A DNA stretch of 64,000 nucleotides from JAODBJ01 sp963782465 (GTDB taxonomy: Bacteria > Actinomycetota > Acidimicrobiia > IMCC26256 > PALSA-610). The stretch is from the NCBI GenBank assembly GCA_963782465.1, contig CAWAJR010000003.1, forward strand, positions 1 to 64,000. The letters run 5' to 3'. The notes below the pieces were generated by a model, which was given only the letters and a program-made list of their open reading frames with translations, made no database searches and was not told where the DNA came from. Both the position numbers and the translations under genes were made by a program. Positions 48,897-57,240 of this stretch are shown piece by piece; the first letter of the stretch is position 1, and each line of letters opens with the position of its first letter.

Positions 48897-49850
48897 TCAC
48901 TCCTCCAGCGTCCGGCCGGTGAGGATCAGGAAGACATCTTCCAGGCTCCCGCGCCGCACCAACGTCGCGACCGGCCGAAGTTCGTCGGCCATGATCTTGG
49001 CCACCGTTTCGTCGCCATCGTGCGTGTACACGAGAACACGGTCGGCCAGCGCTTCGATCCGTTCGCCGATCGAGGAGAGTTTCGGCAGCGCGTCGGCCTG
49101 CTCGGCATCGGTGTCGAAGCGAACCTCCACCACTTCTCGCGTCGCGTGCTTCTCGATCAGGTCGCGCGGCGAACCTTCGGCGACGATCAGCCCGCGGTCC
49201 ATGATGACGAGCCGGTCGCACAATTGCTCGGCCTCGTCCATGTAGTGGGTCGTGAGCACGAGCGTGACGCCCCGCTGCTTGAGCCGGTAGAGCCGGTCCC
49301 ACACGAGGTGGCGCGCCTGCGGGTCGAGACCGGTCGTCGGTTCGTCGAGCAACAAGAGTTCGGGCTGGTTCACGAGCGCGCGCGCGATCGTCAGCCGCCG
49401 CTTCATCCCGCCCGAGAGCGGGTCGACCTTCGAGTCGCGCCGGTCGGACAGGTGTACGAAATCGAGCAGTTCGTCGGCCCGTTCTCTCACGAGGTCGCGG
49501 GGGAGATCGAAGTAACGGCCGTAGATCAGGATGTTGTCGAGCACGGTGAGTTCGAGGTCGAGGCTGTCCTCCTGCGGGACGACCCCGAGCCGGGCCCGGA
49601 TCGCCGGGCCGTCGCGGGCGGGGTCGAGCCCGAGCACCCGCAGGGTGCCGCCGCTCACCGGCGACACACATCCGATCATCCGCATGGTCGACGTCTTGCC
49701 CGCGCCGTTCGGTCCGAGGAAGCCGAACGCCTCTCCCGGCCCGATCTCGAAATCGACGCCGTCGACCGCGACGAAGCCACCGAAGCGCTTCGTCAGGCTG
49801 TGGGCCTCGACCAGATGGGCCGGGCTGTCGTTCGGCGGTGGCACGGTCAA
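48897..49850 (-). CDS. ABC exporter ATPase (DrrA/NodI-like)
   Basis: It powers the exporter formed with the two downstream permeases. It has 317 residues. Walker A is FLGPNGAGKTSTMRM near residue 45, the Q-loop is VVPQEDSLD, the signature LSGGMKRRLTIARAL near 145, Walker B LLLLDEPTTGLDPQ near 167, and the H-loop LTTHYMDEAEQL near 200. The C-terminal 90 residues (VRFDTDAEQADALPKL, MADELRPVATLVRRGSLEDVFLILTGRTLEE in outline) are the DrrA/NodI extension. The start is TTG 49850, or GTG 49844 two codons in. Confidence 0.95.
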   Translation of the reverse strand: MTVPPPNDSPAHLVEAHSLTKRFGGFVAVDGVDFEIGPGEAFGFLGPNGAGKTSTMRMIGCVSPVSGGTLRVLGLDPARDGPAIRARLGVVPQEDSLDLELTVLDNILIYGRYFDLPRDLVRERADELLDFVHLSDRRDSKVDPLSGGMKRRLTIARALVNQPELLLLDEPTTGLDPQARHLVWDRLYRLKQRGVTLVLTTHYMDEAEQLCDRLVIMDRGLIVAEGSPRDLIEKHATREVVEVRFDTDAEQADALPKLSSIGERIEALADRVLVYTHDGDETVAKIMADELRPVATLVRRGSLEDVFLILTGRTLEE

Positions 49851-49948
49851 CGACGCTATCTGCCGCCCCGCCGGCCACCCCCGGAATTGCGAAACCCGCC
49901 ACCGCGGTCGCGCTTGAGGAGCGCGACGAACCTGCCGATCACGTTGGC

Positions 49949-50434
49949 ATGTCGCTGACCGACATGCCCTCGGGGCTGGGTGAGATACGTGGGGCGATCA
50001 TTCGCGCCCGAACCTTCTCCCAGGGTGTGTTCGACGTCGTGATCGGCGAGCGCGGCCTCGTGCTCGTGCCCCTTTCGGGGACCCACAGCAACGTGGCGGC
50101 CGCCGCGATCGCCGCCGCCTGGCAGGGAGGGGTCGTCGGCCACGTTCGGGGCGGCGAGACCGACAACCGCCGGCGCGAGGTGTACGACACCACGACCGCC
50201 GATGCCCTCGCCCGCCACATGTTCAGCCACCGCGTCGTCCGGCGTACCGACGTCGTCCGGGCGCAGGTCTGGGACGGCTACGGCGCCGGGAAGCTGCACC
50301 TCGAGTGCAGCGACGGCACCGCCTACACGTTCCGCTGGCAGCGGCGCGCCAACCGCGACGTCGACGCCGCGACCCTGGTACGCAACGCCCTCGGCCCCGC
50401 GGTCGACGTCCGCCGCCGCGCCGAAGCCGCCTAA
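49949..50434 (+). CDS. Hypothetical protein, 161 residues
   Basis: It is not recognised. The ATG at 49949 starts MSLTDMPSGLGEIRGAIIRARTF. The sequence looks soluble with an alternating strand pattern (DVVIGERGLVLVPLSG, VRAQVWDGYGAGKLHLECSDG, AYTFRWQRRANRDVDAATLVRNAL) and a helical Ala-rich stretch (SNVAAAAIAAAWQGG). It ends in RRRAEAA. It is divergent from the ABC exporter and convergent with the FadD gene. The family cannot be named; a small regulatory or PH-like fold is possible but unsupported. Confidence 0.6.
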   Translation: MSLTDMPSGLGEIRGAIIRARTFSQGVFDVVIGERGLVLVPLSGTHSNVAAAAIAAAWQGGVVGHVRGGETDNRRREVYDTTTADALARHMFSHRVVRRTDVVRAQVWDGYGAGKLHLECSDGTAYTFRWQRRANRDVDAATLVRNALGPAVDVRRRAEAA

Positions 50435-50446
50435 CCCCCGGCGGGG

Positions 50447-52099
50447 TCAAGCGCGGCCGAGAAGGTGTTCGCGGTTGCGGGCGACGAACGCGTCGCGTAG
50501 CTCGCGGGCATCGTCGGGATCGAGCGGGCGGTAGCGCTCGTCACGGCCGGGACGCCACCACACCTCGTCGTCGCACTCCCACAGCTCGCGCCGCAGCACC
50601 CGCTTCAACACCTTCTGGGTCTGGGTCGACGGCAACGCGCCCGCGATACGCACGTACTTCGGGAGCCACTTCGGTGACACGTCGGTCTGCGCGGCGAGCC
50701 ATTCGACGAACGCGGCCGCGTCGAAACGCGAAGGGTCGCGTACGTGCAACGCGACCATCACATCGTCGCCGACGTCGGGTGACGGCACCGCGTAGACCGC
50801 CGGCAGCACGACGTCGGGATGGCGGGCGATGACGTTCTCGACCGGTGCGGCGGCGAAGTTCTCGCCGTCGACCCGCAGCCAGTCGGAGTCGCGGCCGGCG
50901 AAATAGAAGAACCCGGCGCGGTCGCGGTAGCCGAGGTCGCCGGTCCAGTACTTGCCGTCGCGCATCCGCTGCGCGTTCGCTTCCGGGTTGTTGTAGTAGC
51001 CCTCGAAACCGCCCGCGCCGTCGGGGTTCACGATCTCGCCGATCGCGACCTCGGCGTTCAGCAGCCGACCGTGCTCGTCGAACACGGCGCGAGGGCACTC
51101 CGCGCCGGTCTCCTGGTCGAGGATCACCGCGTTGAGGCCCGGCGCGGGAAGCCCGAGCGCGCCCGGCGGCGTCTCGGGCGTCCGGCTCATGTTGATGCCA
51201 CCCTCGGTCGAGCCGTAGCCGTCGACGACGGCGCAGCCGAAGCGTCGCGCGAACCGTTCGACGTCGAGCGGTGCGGCTTCGTTGCCGAACGCGATACGCA
51301 ACGTGTTGTCGGCGTCGTCGGGTCGCTCCGGTGTGGCCAGGATGTAGGTGAGCGGCTTTCCGACGTAGTTGAACCACGTGACGCCGTAACGGCGTACGTC
51401 GGGGAGGAACGACGAGGCAGAGAACCGCCGGCGCAACACGGTGGTCGCACCCGCGAACAGCGGCGCCGCGTAGCCGGCGACCATCGCGTTCGAGTGGAAC
51501 AGCGGCATCACCGAGTAACAGACGTCGTCGGCGGTGAGGCCGGCGTTCCCGGCCAGGACCGTCCCGTAGAGGGTGAGCCGGCCGTGCCCCATGCGCACCG
51601 CCTTCGGTGCGCCGGTCGTTCCCGAAGTGAAGATCAACATGAACGGGTCGGAGGGACCGACCTCGACGTCGGGGAGTGGCGCACCCGCGAACGGCGCGAG
51701 CGCGTCCTTCCACGCCGCGTCGTCGATCACGAGCAACCGGTCGGGCGGGACATCGGCCCCTTCGAGCAGCGGGAGGTGCCGGGTTTCGGTGACGAGGAAC
51801 GCGCAGTCGGTGTGCCCGATGTCGCGCGCGAGCTCGCGGCCGCGGCGAGTCGGGTTGACGCCGACGATCGTCGCGCCCGACAGCGCCGCGCCGCCGAGCA
51901 GCATCCAGAACTCGGGCACGTTGTCGAGGAGGACGCCGACGTGGAACGGCGCGCCGGCCGGGCGGCGATCGAGTAGGAACGCGGCCCGTTGCGCGCCCAG
52001 GGCGACCAGGTCCCGGTACGACCAGGTTTCGTCCTCGAAGCGGAGGCCGGTGGCGGGGTCGTCGGCCCGCGCGCGGAGAAGGGCTGCGATGGTGTCCAC
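50447..52099 (-). CDS. fadD: Long-chain fatty-acid/acyl-CoA ligase (FadD-type)
   Basis: It activates a carboxylic acid to acyl-CoA via acyl-AMP. It has 550 residues starting MDTIAALLRARADDPATGLRF. ANL motifs are the P-loop FMLIFTSGTTGAPKAVRMGH in outline near residue 155, VVDGYGSTEGGINMS near 285, TGDLGYRDRAGFFYFAGRDSDWLRVDGENF in outline near 395-420 (hinge), and the catalytic lysine region LPSTQTQKVLKRVLR near 510. It resembles mycobacterial FadD1/FadD17-like ligases of sterol or fatty-acid catabolism. The frame is fully intact, unlike the other ligase at the window start. Confidence 0.93.
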   Translation of the reverse strand: MDTIAALLRARADDPATGLRFEDETWSYRDLVALGAQRAAFLLDRRPAGAPFHVGVLLDNVPEFWMLLGGAALSGATIVGVNPTRRGRELARDIGHTDCAFLVTETRHLPLLEGADVPPDRLLVIDDAAWKDALAPFAGAPLPDVEVGPSDPFMLIFTSGTTGAPKAVRMGHGRLTLYGTVLAGNAGLTADDVCYSVMPLFHSNAMVAGYAAPLFAGATTVLRRRFSASSFLPDVRRYGVTWFNYVGKPLTYILATPERPDDADNTLRIAFGNEAAPLDVERFARRFGCAVVDGYGSTEGGINMSRTPETPPGALGLPAPGLNAVILDQETGAECPRAVFDEHGRLLNAEVAIGEIVNPDGAGGFEGYYNNPEANAQRMRDGKYWTGDLGYRDRAGFFYFAGRDSDWLRVDGENFAAAPVENVIARHPDVVLPAVYAVPSPDVGDDVMVALHVRDPSRFDAAAFVEWLAAQTDVSPKWLPKYVRIAGALPSTQTQKVLKRVLRRELWECDDEVWWRPGRDERYRPLDPDDARELRDAFVARNREHLLGRA

Positions 52100-52142
52100 G
52101 GGTGCCAGCGTGTCGCGCCCGGCGCCGGCCCGCCAACCAGGA

Positions 52143-52180
52143 GCGGCGGCCGCCCCGAACGGATCAGGAACGGCCGCCGC
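52143..52180 (-). terminator. Stem-loop downstream of the secreted two-repeat protein
   Basis: Arms GCGGCGGCCG (52143-52152) and CGGCCGCCGC (52171-52180) pair perfectly, with an 18-base loop. It lies 27 bases after the stop of the minus-strand secreted protein gene and before the FadD start. It fits a GC-rich terminator without an obvious T-tract. Confidence 0.5.
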
Positions 52181-52207
52181 CGGTACTGCCGGGGGGAATG
52201 GGAGGTG

Positions 52208-52923
52208 TCAGGCGCCCGAGGTGGTCGAGGTCGACGCCGCGGCGCCCGCCCCGTTCCGGGTCGCGTGCACGAAATGGTCGACGACCTTCTCGAGCCGCGT
52301 CGTGCCGGCCTTGACGATCGCGTCGGTCACGGTTTGCGGCGACACGTTGTGCGCGGTGGCGACGTCGGCGACGCTCTGGCCGTTCTTCAGGGCGGTCAGG
52401 AGATCGCTGGGCGAGATACCGATCGTTTTCGCCGCGACGTTGATGAACTGCGCGCGCGGGCCTGGTGACCGACGGCTTTCGGCGTCTGCTCGACGAATTT
52501 GGTCACGCGGTCGGCGATCCGTTGCTTGAGCTGCGTCGCGCGGCTCGCGTCGATCTTCCCGTTGCTGACCGCCTGGTCGACCAACTTGTCGAGGGCGCGG
52601 TTCATGGCTGCCTCCACCGTGGCGGGTTCGACGTCGTGGGCTTTGGCGACGTCGGCGATGGTGTGGCCACCCCGGAGAGCCGACCGCAACTCGGGCACGG
52701 TCATGTGGAGCGAGTCGGCCGCGGCCTTCACGCCGACGCCGAGGAGGTGCAGCCGTGCCCGGCGTTGCCTCGGGGTTGCCTTGGTGTTCGCCGACGCGTC
52801 GGGTGCGGTGGTCGTCGACGACGTTGCCGCGCTCTTGTTGGAGCTCTGCGCCGCGCCCGCGACCGCGACGCCTCCGCTGGCGAGGATCGCGGCGGTGACC
52901 GCAGTGGCGAGGAACCGCTTCAT
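52208..52923 (-). CDS. Exported protein with two helix-turn-helix-like repeats, single frame break
   Basis: The ATG at 52923 has GGAGG seven bases upstream and starts MKRFLATAVTAAILASGGVAVAGA, a signal peptide. Two related modules of about 55 residues follow. Module 1 contains MTVPELRSALRGGHTIADVAKAHDVEPATV. Module 2 contains ISPSDLLTALKNGQSVADVATAHNVSPQTV. Each is an LxxALxxGxxxADVAxAHxVxPxTV pattern with a helical tail. The frame changes by one base near 52455 inside a CG-dinucleotide run, with homology on both sides. Function unknown; such repeats resemble DUFs of exported actinobacterial proteins, not DNA-binding regulators, because of the export signal. Confidence 0.75.
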
Positions 52924-53020
52924 GGACATGCCTCCGGGACAGGGGTGGGGGGACGGAAATGCACCCCACGATCATGGGCGGCGAATGTCAGGGCTCCGTG
53001 AAGGCGGCAACATCTCCCGA

Positions 53021-53845
53021 TCAAGTGCGACCGGGGTCGAGGAGGGCCTGGACCCGGTCGAGCACACCGTCGACACCCGACCCGTGGAGGGTCATCCCGC
53101 CGTCGACCACCAGGTTCTGCCCGGTGATGAACCGGGCCAGATCGGACAGGAGGAAGCAGACGACGTCGGCGATGTCGTCGGGCTGCCCGATCCGGGCGAG
53201 CGGGGTCTTGTCGACCATCCACCCCGCGGCGTTCATCCCCTTCTCGCTCAGCAGGAGGTCGGTCAGGCTCGTGTGGATCATCCCGGGTGACACCGCGTTC
53301 ACGCGGATCGACGGCGCGTACTCGAGGGCCGCGCCGGCCGTGAGGGCCGCGACCGCGGCTTTGGCGGCCGCGTACGGGGCCTCGCCCGCGGCGGGCCGGG
53401 TGCCCGAAATCGACGCGGTGCTCACGATCGCGCCGCCGCCCGCGTCCAGGATCAGCGGAACCCCGGCGCGCAGGCCGTAGAAGACGCCGGTGAGGTTCAG
53501 TTCGACGACCCGTTGCCATTCGTCGATCGGGAACTCGTGGATCGGCGCGAGGTTGCTCCCGCCCGCATTGTTGAACAGGTAGGCGACCGAACCGAACCGG
53601 GCGGCAGCGTCGGAGAACGCCGAAGCGAGGGCGTCGTAGTCGGTGACGCTCACCGCGTACGCGATCCCGTCGATTTCGGCCGCCACCTCGTCGGCGGCGT
53701 CTCCGTTGATGTCGACGACGGCGACCCGTGCGCCGAGCCGGGCCAGGCGACGAGCGGTGCTCCGGCCGATGCCCGATGCGCCGCCGGTCACGATCGCGCC
53801 ACGCCCGTCGAAGCGGAAACCGAGCAGGGAATTCGTCTCGTTCAT
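53021..53845 (-). CDS. Short-chain dehydrogenase/reductase
   Basis: It is an NAD(P)-dependent oxidoreductase, 274 residues. Cofactor loop GAIVTGGASGIGRSTA near residue 14, Asp in VAVVDINGD (NAD preference), NNAGGSNLAPIHEF near 88, catalytic Ser in AIVSTASISGTRP, and YxxxK as APYAAAKAAVAAL near 155. C-terminal SPGMIHTSL and GQNLVVDGGMTLHGSG complete the classical SDR. The ATG at 53845 begins MNETNSLLGF. It stands alone and is divergent from the FtsX-type permease. Substrate unknown. Confidence 0.93.
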   Translation of the reverse strand: MNETNSLLGFRFDGRGAIVTGGASGIGRSTARRLARLGARVAVVDINGDAADEVAAEIDGIAYAVSVTDYDALASAFSDAAARFGSVAYLFNNAGGSNLAPIHEFPIDEWQRVVELNLTGVFYGLRAGVPLILDAGGGAIVSTASISGTRPAAGEAPYAAAKAAVAALTAGAALEYAPSIRVNAVSPGMIHTSLTDLLLSEKGMNAAGWMVDKTPLARIGQPDDIADVVCFLLSDLARFITGQNLVVDGGMTLHGSGVDGVLDRVQALLDPGRT

Positions 53846-53890
53846 GCGGGCCGGATCGTAGGTGGCGACCCGAAGGTGCACCGGCATGCG

Positions 53891-56443
53891 ATGCTCGCGG
53901 CGATGTGGAAGGCGACGTTGCGGGGCTTGGTCGCGCGACGCTTGCGTCTGGCGCTCACCCTCGCCGCGATCATTCTCGGCGTCGCGTTCGTCACTTCCAC
54001 CTACGTCCTCACCGACACGCTCTCGGCGGTGGTCGACCATCTCTTCGTGAACGCATCGAGCGGCGTCGACGTCACCGTGCGGTCGTCGTCGGCGTTCGGT
54101 GACAACGCGGGCCTCACCGCCGACCGGGCTCGCCTCCCCGCCGCGGTCCTCGGTGCCGTCCGGAACGTTCCGGGCGTGGCCGATGCCGACGGGTTCGTGC
54201 TCGGCTACGCGACCTTGATCGGCCGGCACGGGAAACCGGTGCGGCCGCGGGCCGGCCCGGGCATCGGGCTGTCGTGGCCCTCGAACGCTCGGCTCGGGCC
54301 GCTGCGGTTGCGTTCCGGCCGCGCGCCGACCGCCGCGGGCGAAGTGGTGCTCGACGTGTCGAGCGCGCGCGACGCGCACGTGAAGATCGGCGATGCCGTC
54401 CGCATCGTTTCGACCGGCCCGGCGCAGACGTTCCGGGTCGTCGGCACGATGACGTTCGGTGATTCCGAGTCGGCGGGGCCGACGCTCGCGTCGTTCGATC
54501 TCGCGACCGCACAGGCGCTGTTCGACGCTCCCGGCCTGTACGACGCGCTGAACGTCGCGGCGCGGCCCGGCGTGTCGGCCGACGTGCTCCGCGAGCGCAT
54601 CGCCGCCGTCCTGCCGCCCGGGGTGGAAGCAGTCGACGCTGCCGTCGCGGCCCAGCAGGACGCGCGCACGCTGCAAAACGGACTTGCCTTCTTCGAAGCC
54701 TTGGTGCTCGTCTTCGCGGGCGTCGGGGTGCTCGTCGGCGCGTTCATCATCTTCAACACGTTCGGCGTGCTCGTGGCGCAACGGGTGCGCGAGCTCGGCC
54801 TGCTCCGCGCGCTCGGGGCCACTCCGGCCCAGGTACGGCGATCGGTCCTCGCCGAAGCCGCGCTGCTCGGGCTCGTCGGCGGTGCCGGCGGTCTCGCGGC
54901 CGGTGTCGCGCTCGCGGCCGGCCTCCTCCATCTCCTGCAGGCGATCGGTGTCGGTGTGCCGAGCGGTTCCCTGCACGTGCTCGGTCGCACGGTCGTCGTC
55001 GCGCTGGCCGTCGGGATCGTCGTCACGGTCGGGGCGTCGCTGCTGCCGGCCGTGCGCGCCGCGTGGGTGAGCCCGATCGAGGCGCTGGCCGACGCGCCGG
55101 CGCGCGCCACGTGGCGCGTGCAGCGACGCGACGCGATCGGCGGTGCGCTGGCCGTGATCGGCGGGGCGGCGTTCCTCGCGCGTGCGGTCGTCGGTCACGC
55201 GGCGTACCCGCTGGTGTTCCTGGGGATCGGCGCGCTCCTCCTCCTCGTCGGGATCGTGTGGCTCGCGCCGGTCGTGACGCGACCCGTCGCGGGAGGTCTC
55301 GGCCGTTCGCTGCCACCGGTGTCAGGGGTGGCGGGCGCGCTGGCGTGCGAGAACGCGCTGCGCAACCCGCGTCGCAGCGCGACGACGGCGTCGACGTTGA
55401 TGGTCGGTGTCTCGTTGATGACGTTGATCGCGATCGCCGGTGCGTCGGCGCGCAGTTCCATCGGCGGCGCGGTCAAGAGCGGGTTGCACGCGCAACTCGT
55501 GTTGAGCGGACCGGAACTCTTCCCGTTCAGTCCGGGCGCCCGCGACGCGGTCGCCGCGAACCCGTTCGTCGCGACCGCGGCCGCGGTGCGGCTGGGTAAC
55601 GCGAATGTGAATGGTGGCGGCGCCCGCGTCGCGGGGTTGGACCCGACGGCATTCGGGAACGTCGCCGACCTCGGCCTCACGAGTGGTTCGCTCGTGGCGT
55701 TGCAGCCCGGCACCGTGCTCGTGCACGAAGGGGTCGCGCACGACCACCACTGGCACCTCGGCGACACGGTCAACATCTCGTTCGCTCGCACCGGGCCCGA
55801 ACTGCTCCGGATCGCCGGGATCTACCGGCGCAACCAGCTGGTGTTCGCGAGCTACATCGTGCCGCTCGAAGTGTTCGAAGCCGGGTTCGGGACCCAGCAG
55901 GACTCGTTCGTCTACGTGCGCCTGCGCGACGGCGTGAACCCCGATGTCGGGCGGGCCGCGGTGAAGCAGGCCGTCGCGCCGTTCCCGACCGTCGAGGTAC
56001 ACGACCGCTCGGGTTTCACCGGCACGCTCGACCGGCAGGTGCAGCGCGCGCTGGGCGTGATCTGGGCGCTCCTCGCGCTCGCGGTGCTCACCGGGGTGCT
56101 CGGCATCGTCAACACCCTTGCGTTGTCGGTGTTCGAACGCACCCGCGAGATCGGCTTGCTGCGAACGGTGGGGATGGCCCGCCGGCAGGTGTGGGCGATG
56201 ATCGCGGGTGAAGCGGTGTTGCTCGCGCTGGCCGGTGCCCTGCTCGGCCTCGCGCTCGGCGCGGTGTTCGCGTGGGCAACGTCGCGGGTCCTGGCCGACG
56301 ACGGCCTCGACGTGTTCGCAGTGCCGTGGCTGGAACTCGTCGCGTTCTTCGTGCTGGCCGGCGTCGCGGGCGTGGTCGCGAGCGTGCTCCCCGCGTGGCG
56401 GGCGGCCCATCTCGACGTGCTCGATGCAATCGCCCACGAGTAA
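53891..56443 (+). CDS. FtsX-like ABC transporter permease (MacB/LolC-type, fused double permease)
   Basis: It has 850 residues. The N-terminal helix is LRLALTLAAIILGVAFVTSTYVL, followed by a large extracytoplasmic domain (about 45-255) of MacB-PCD type. FtsX repeat 1 covers about 265-430 (VGAFIIFNTFGVLVAQRVRELGLLRALGATPAQ in outline). A second extracytoplasmic domain spans about 500-700. FtsX repeat 2 covers about 710-850 (NTLALSVFERTREIGLLRTVGMARRQV in outline). It would work in lipoprotein, peptide or lipid export, or as a mechanotransmission permease. The partner ATPase normally lies next door but is not seen here. ATG at 53891, or 53903. Confidence 0.92.
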   Translation: MLAAMWKATLRGLVARRLRLALTLAAIILGVAFVTSTYVLTDTLSAVVDHLFVNASSGVDVTVRSSSAFGDNAGLTADRARLPAAVLGAVRNVPGVADADGFVLGYATLIGRHGKPVRPRAGPGIGLSWPSNARLGPLRLRSGRAPTAAGEVVLDVSSARDAHVKIGDAVRIVSTGPAQTFRVVGTMTFGDSESAGPTLASFDLATAQALFDAPGLYDALNVAARPGVSADVLRERIAAVLPPGVEAVDAAVAAQQDARTLQNGLAFFEALVLVFAGVGVLVGAFIIFNTFGVLVAQRVRELGLLRALGATPAQVRRSVLAEAALLGLVGGAGGLAAGVALAAGLLHLLQAIGVGVPSGSLHVLGRTVVVALAVGIVVTVGASLLPAVRAAWVSPIEALADAPARATWRVQRRDAIGGALAVIGGAAFLARAVVGHAAYPLVFLGIGALLLLVGIVWLAPVVTRPVAGGLGRSLPPVSGVAGALACENALRNPRRSATTASTLMVGVSLMTLIAIAGASARSSIGGAVKSGLHAQLVLSGPELFPFSPGARDAVAANPFVATAAAVRLGNANVNGGGARVAGLDPTAFGNVADLGLTSGSLVALQPGTVLVHEGVAHDHHWHLGDTVNISFARTGPELLRIAGIYRRNQLVFASYIVPLEVFEAGFGTQQDSFVYVRLRDGVNPDVGRAAVKQAVAPFPTVEVHDRSGFTGTLDRQVQRALGVIWALLALAVLTGVLGIVNTLALSVFERTREIGLLRTVGMARRQVWAMIAGEAVLLALAGALLGLALGAVFAWATSRVLADDGLDVFAVPWLELVAFFVLAGVAGVVASVLPAWRAAHLDVLDAIAHE

Positions 56444-56491
56444 GGAAGGAGCGCAGCGACCGTCGCGCGCTTTGCTAGCGTTCTCGCCTCC

Positions 56492-56565
56492 GGGCGATTA
56501 GCTCAGTTGGCTAGAGCACCTGCATGACGCGCAGGGGGTCGGGGGTTCGAGTCCCTCATCGCCCA
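56492..56565 (+). tRNA. tRNA-Val (GAC)
   Basis: A 74-nt cloverleaf: acceptor GGGCGAT/ATCGCCC, D arm GCTC AGTTGGCTA GAGC, anticodon stem CCTGC/GCAGG around the loop ATGACGC (anticodon GAC), T arm GGGGG TTCGAGT CCCTC. Discriminator A; CCA is not encoded. The last ten bases overlap the 3' end of the convergent PPOX-family gene. Confidence 0.97.
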
Positions 56566-57140
56566 CTTCCCGTTCGCCCACTTCCCGCGGGATCGGCGGC
56601 ATCCCAGCGCACCGTCCCGGACGACCAGTGCGTCAGCCTCTCCTCCTGATCATTGCGATGGAGGTGCCGGGGAGGCGTCGCGAAGGTCTCGTAGGGCCGG
56701 CAGCGAAGGACGACCCGGCCTTCCTCCTCGGCCATGGCGGCGACGACGGGGCGGGCATCGTCGCCGAGCGGTTCGCCCGACATGCGCCCACCGACCGCCA
56801 TCATCACGTCGACCACAAGGTCGGGATCGGTGTCGACGGTGGCGTCGCAGTACACCTGGAGGTAGGTGAACGGCCAGCGTTCGTCGAGCACGCACAGGCT
56901 GACCTTCGGGTTGCGGGCGACGGCCCTCGCCTTGCCGCGGTCGCGCATGGTCGACACCAGAAGCTCATCGGTGTCGGTCGGGATGTAGTACACGATCGAC
57001 ATCGCCGGGCCGTCGGCCCGCCGGGGTGTGCCGAACACGCAGGTGCGGTGGGTGCGGACGAACGCTCGCCGCTCCGATGGGAGCATGTCGCGGTCGTTCG
57101 CCGCGACGAACGGCTCGGCGACGATGGGGAGCAGCTTCAC
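56556..57140 (-). CDS. PPOX-class pyridoxamine-5'-phosphate oxidase-like protein (possibly F420-binding)
   Basis: It is a split-barrel flavin/F420 protein of 194 residues. The ATG at 57140 begins MKLLPIVAEPFVAANDRDM. Family marks are RAFVRTHRTCVFGTPRRADGPAMSIVYYIPTD in outline near residues 25-55, STMRDRGKARAVARNPKVSLCVLDERWPFTYLQVY in outline near 62-97, and a later EEEGRVVLRCRP. This is the F420-dependent Rv1155-type outline. The C-terminal 15 residues (WDAADPAGSGRTGSGR) fall outside the fold and run into the tRNA-Val gene, so the stop may have shifted. Confidence 0.85.
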   Translation of the reverse strand: MKLLPIVAEPFVAANDRDMLPSERRAFVRTHRTCVFGTPRRADGPAMSIVYYIPTDTDELLVSTMRDRGKARAVARNPKVSLCVLDERWPFTYLQVYCDATVDTDPDLVVDVMMAVGGRMSGEPLGDDARPVVAAMAEEEGRVVLRCRPYETFATPPRHLHRNDQEERLTHWSSGTVRWDAADPAGSGRTGSGR

Positions 57141-57240
57141 GGTCGGGTCCCTTCGACGGCGGCGTCAGCGTTGTTCCGATCACGGCACGAAGGCCGGCGC
57201 GAGTACAGCACCGGCGGGGGTGCGCGCGGATCCCGAACGG

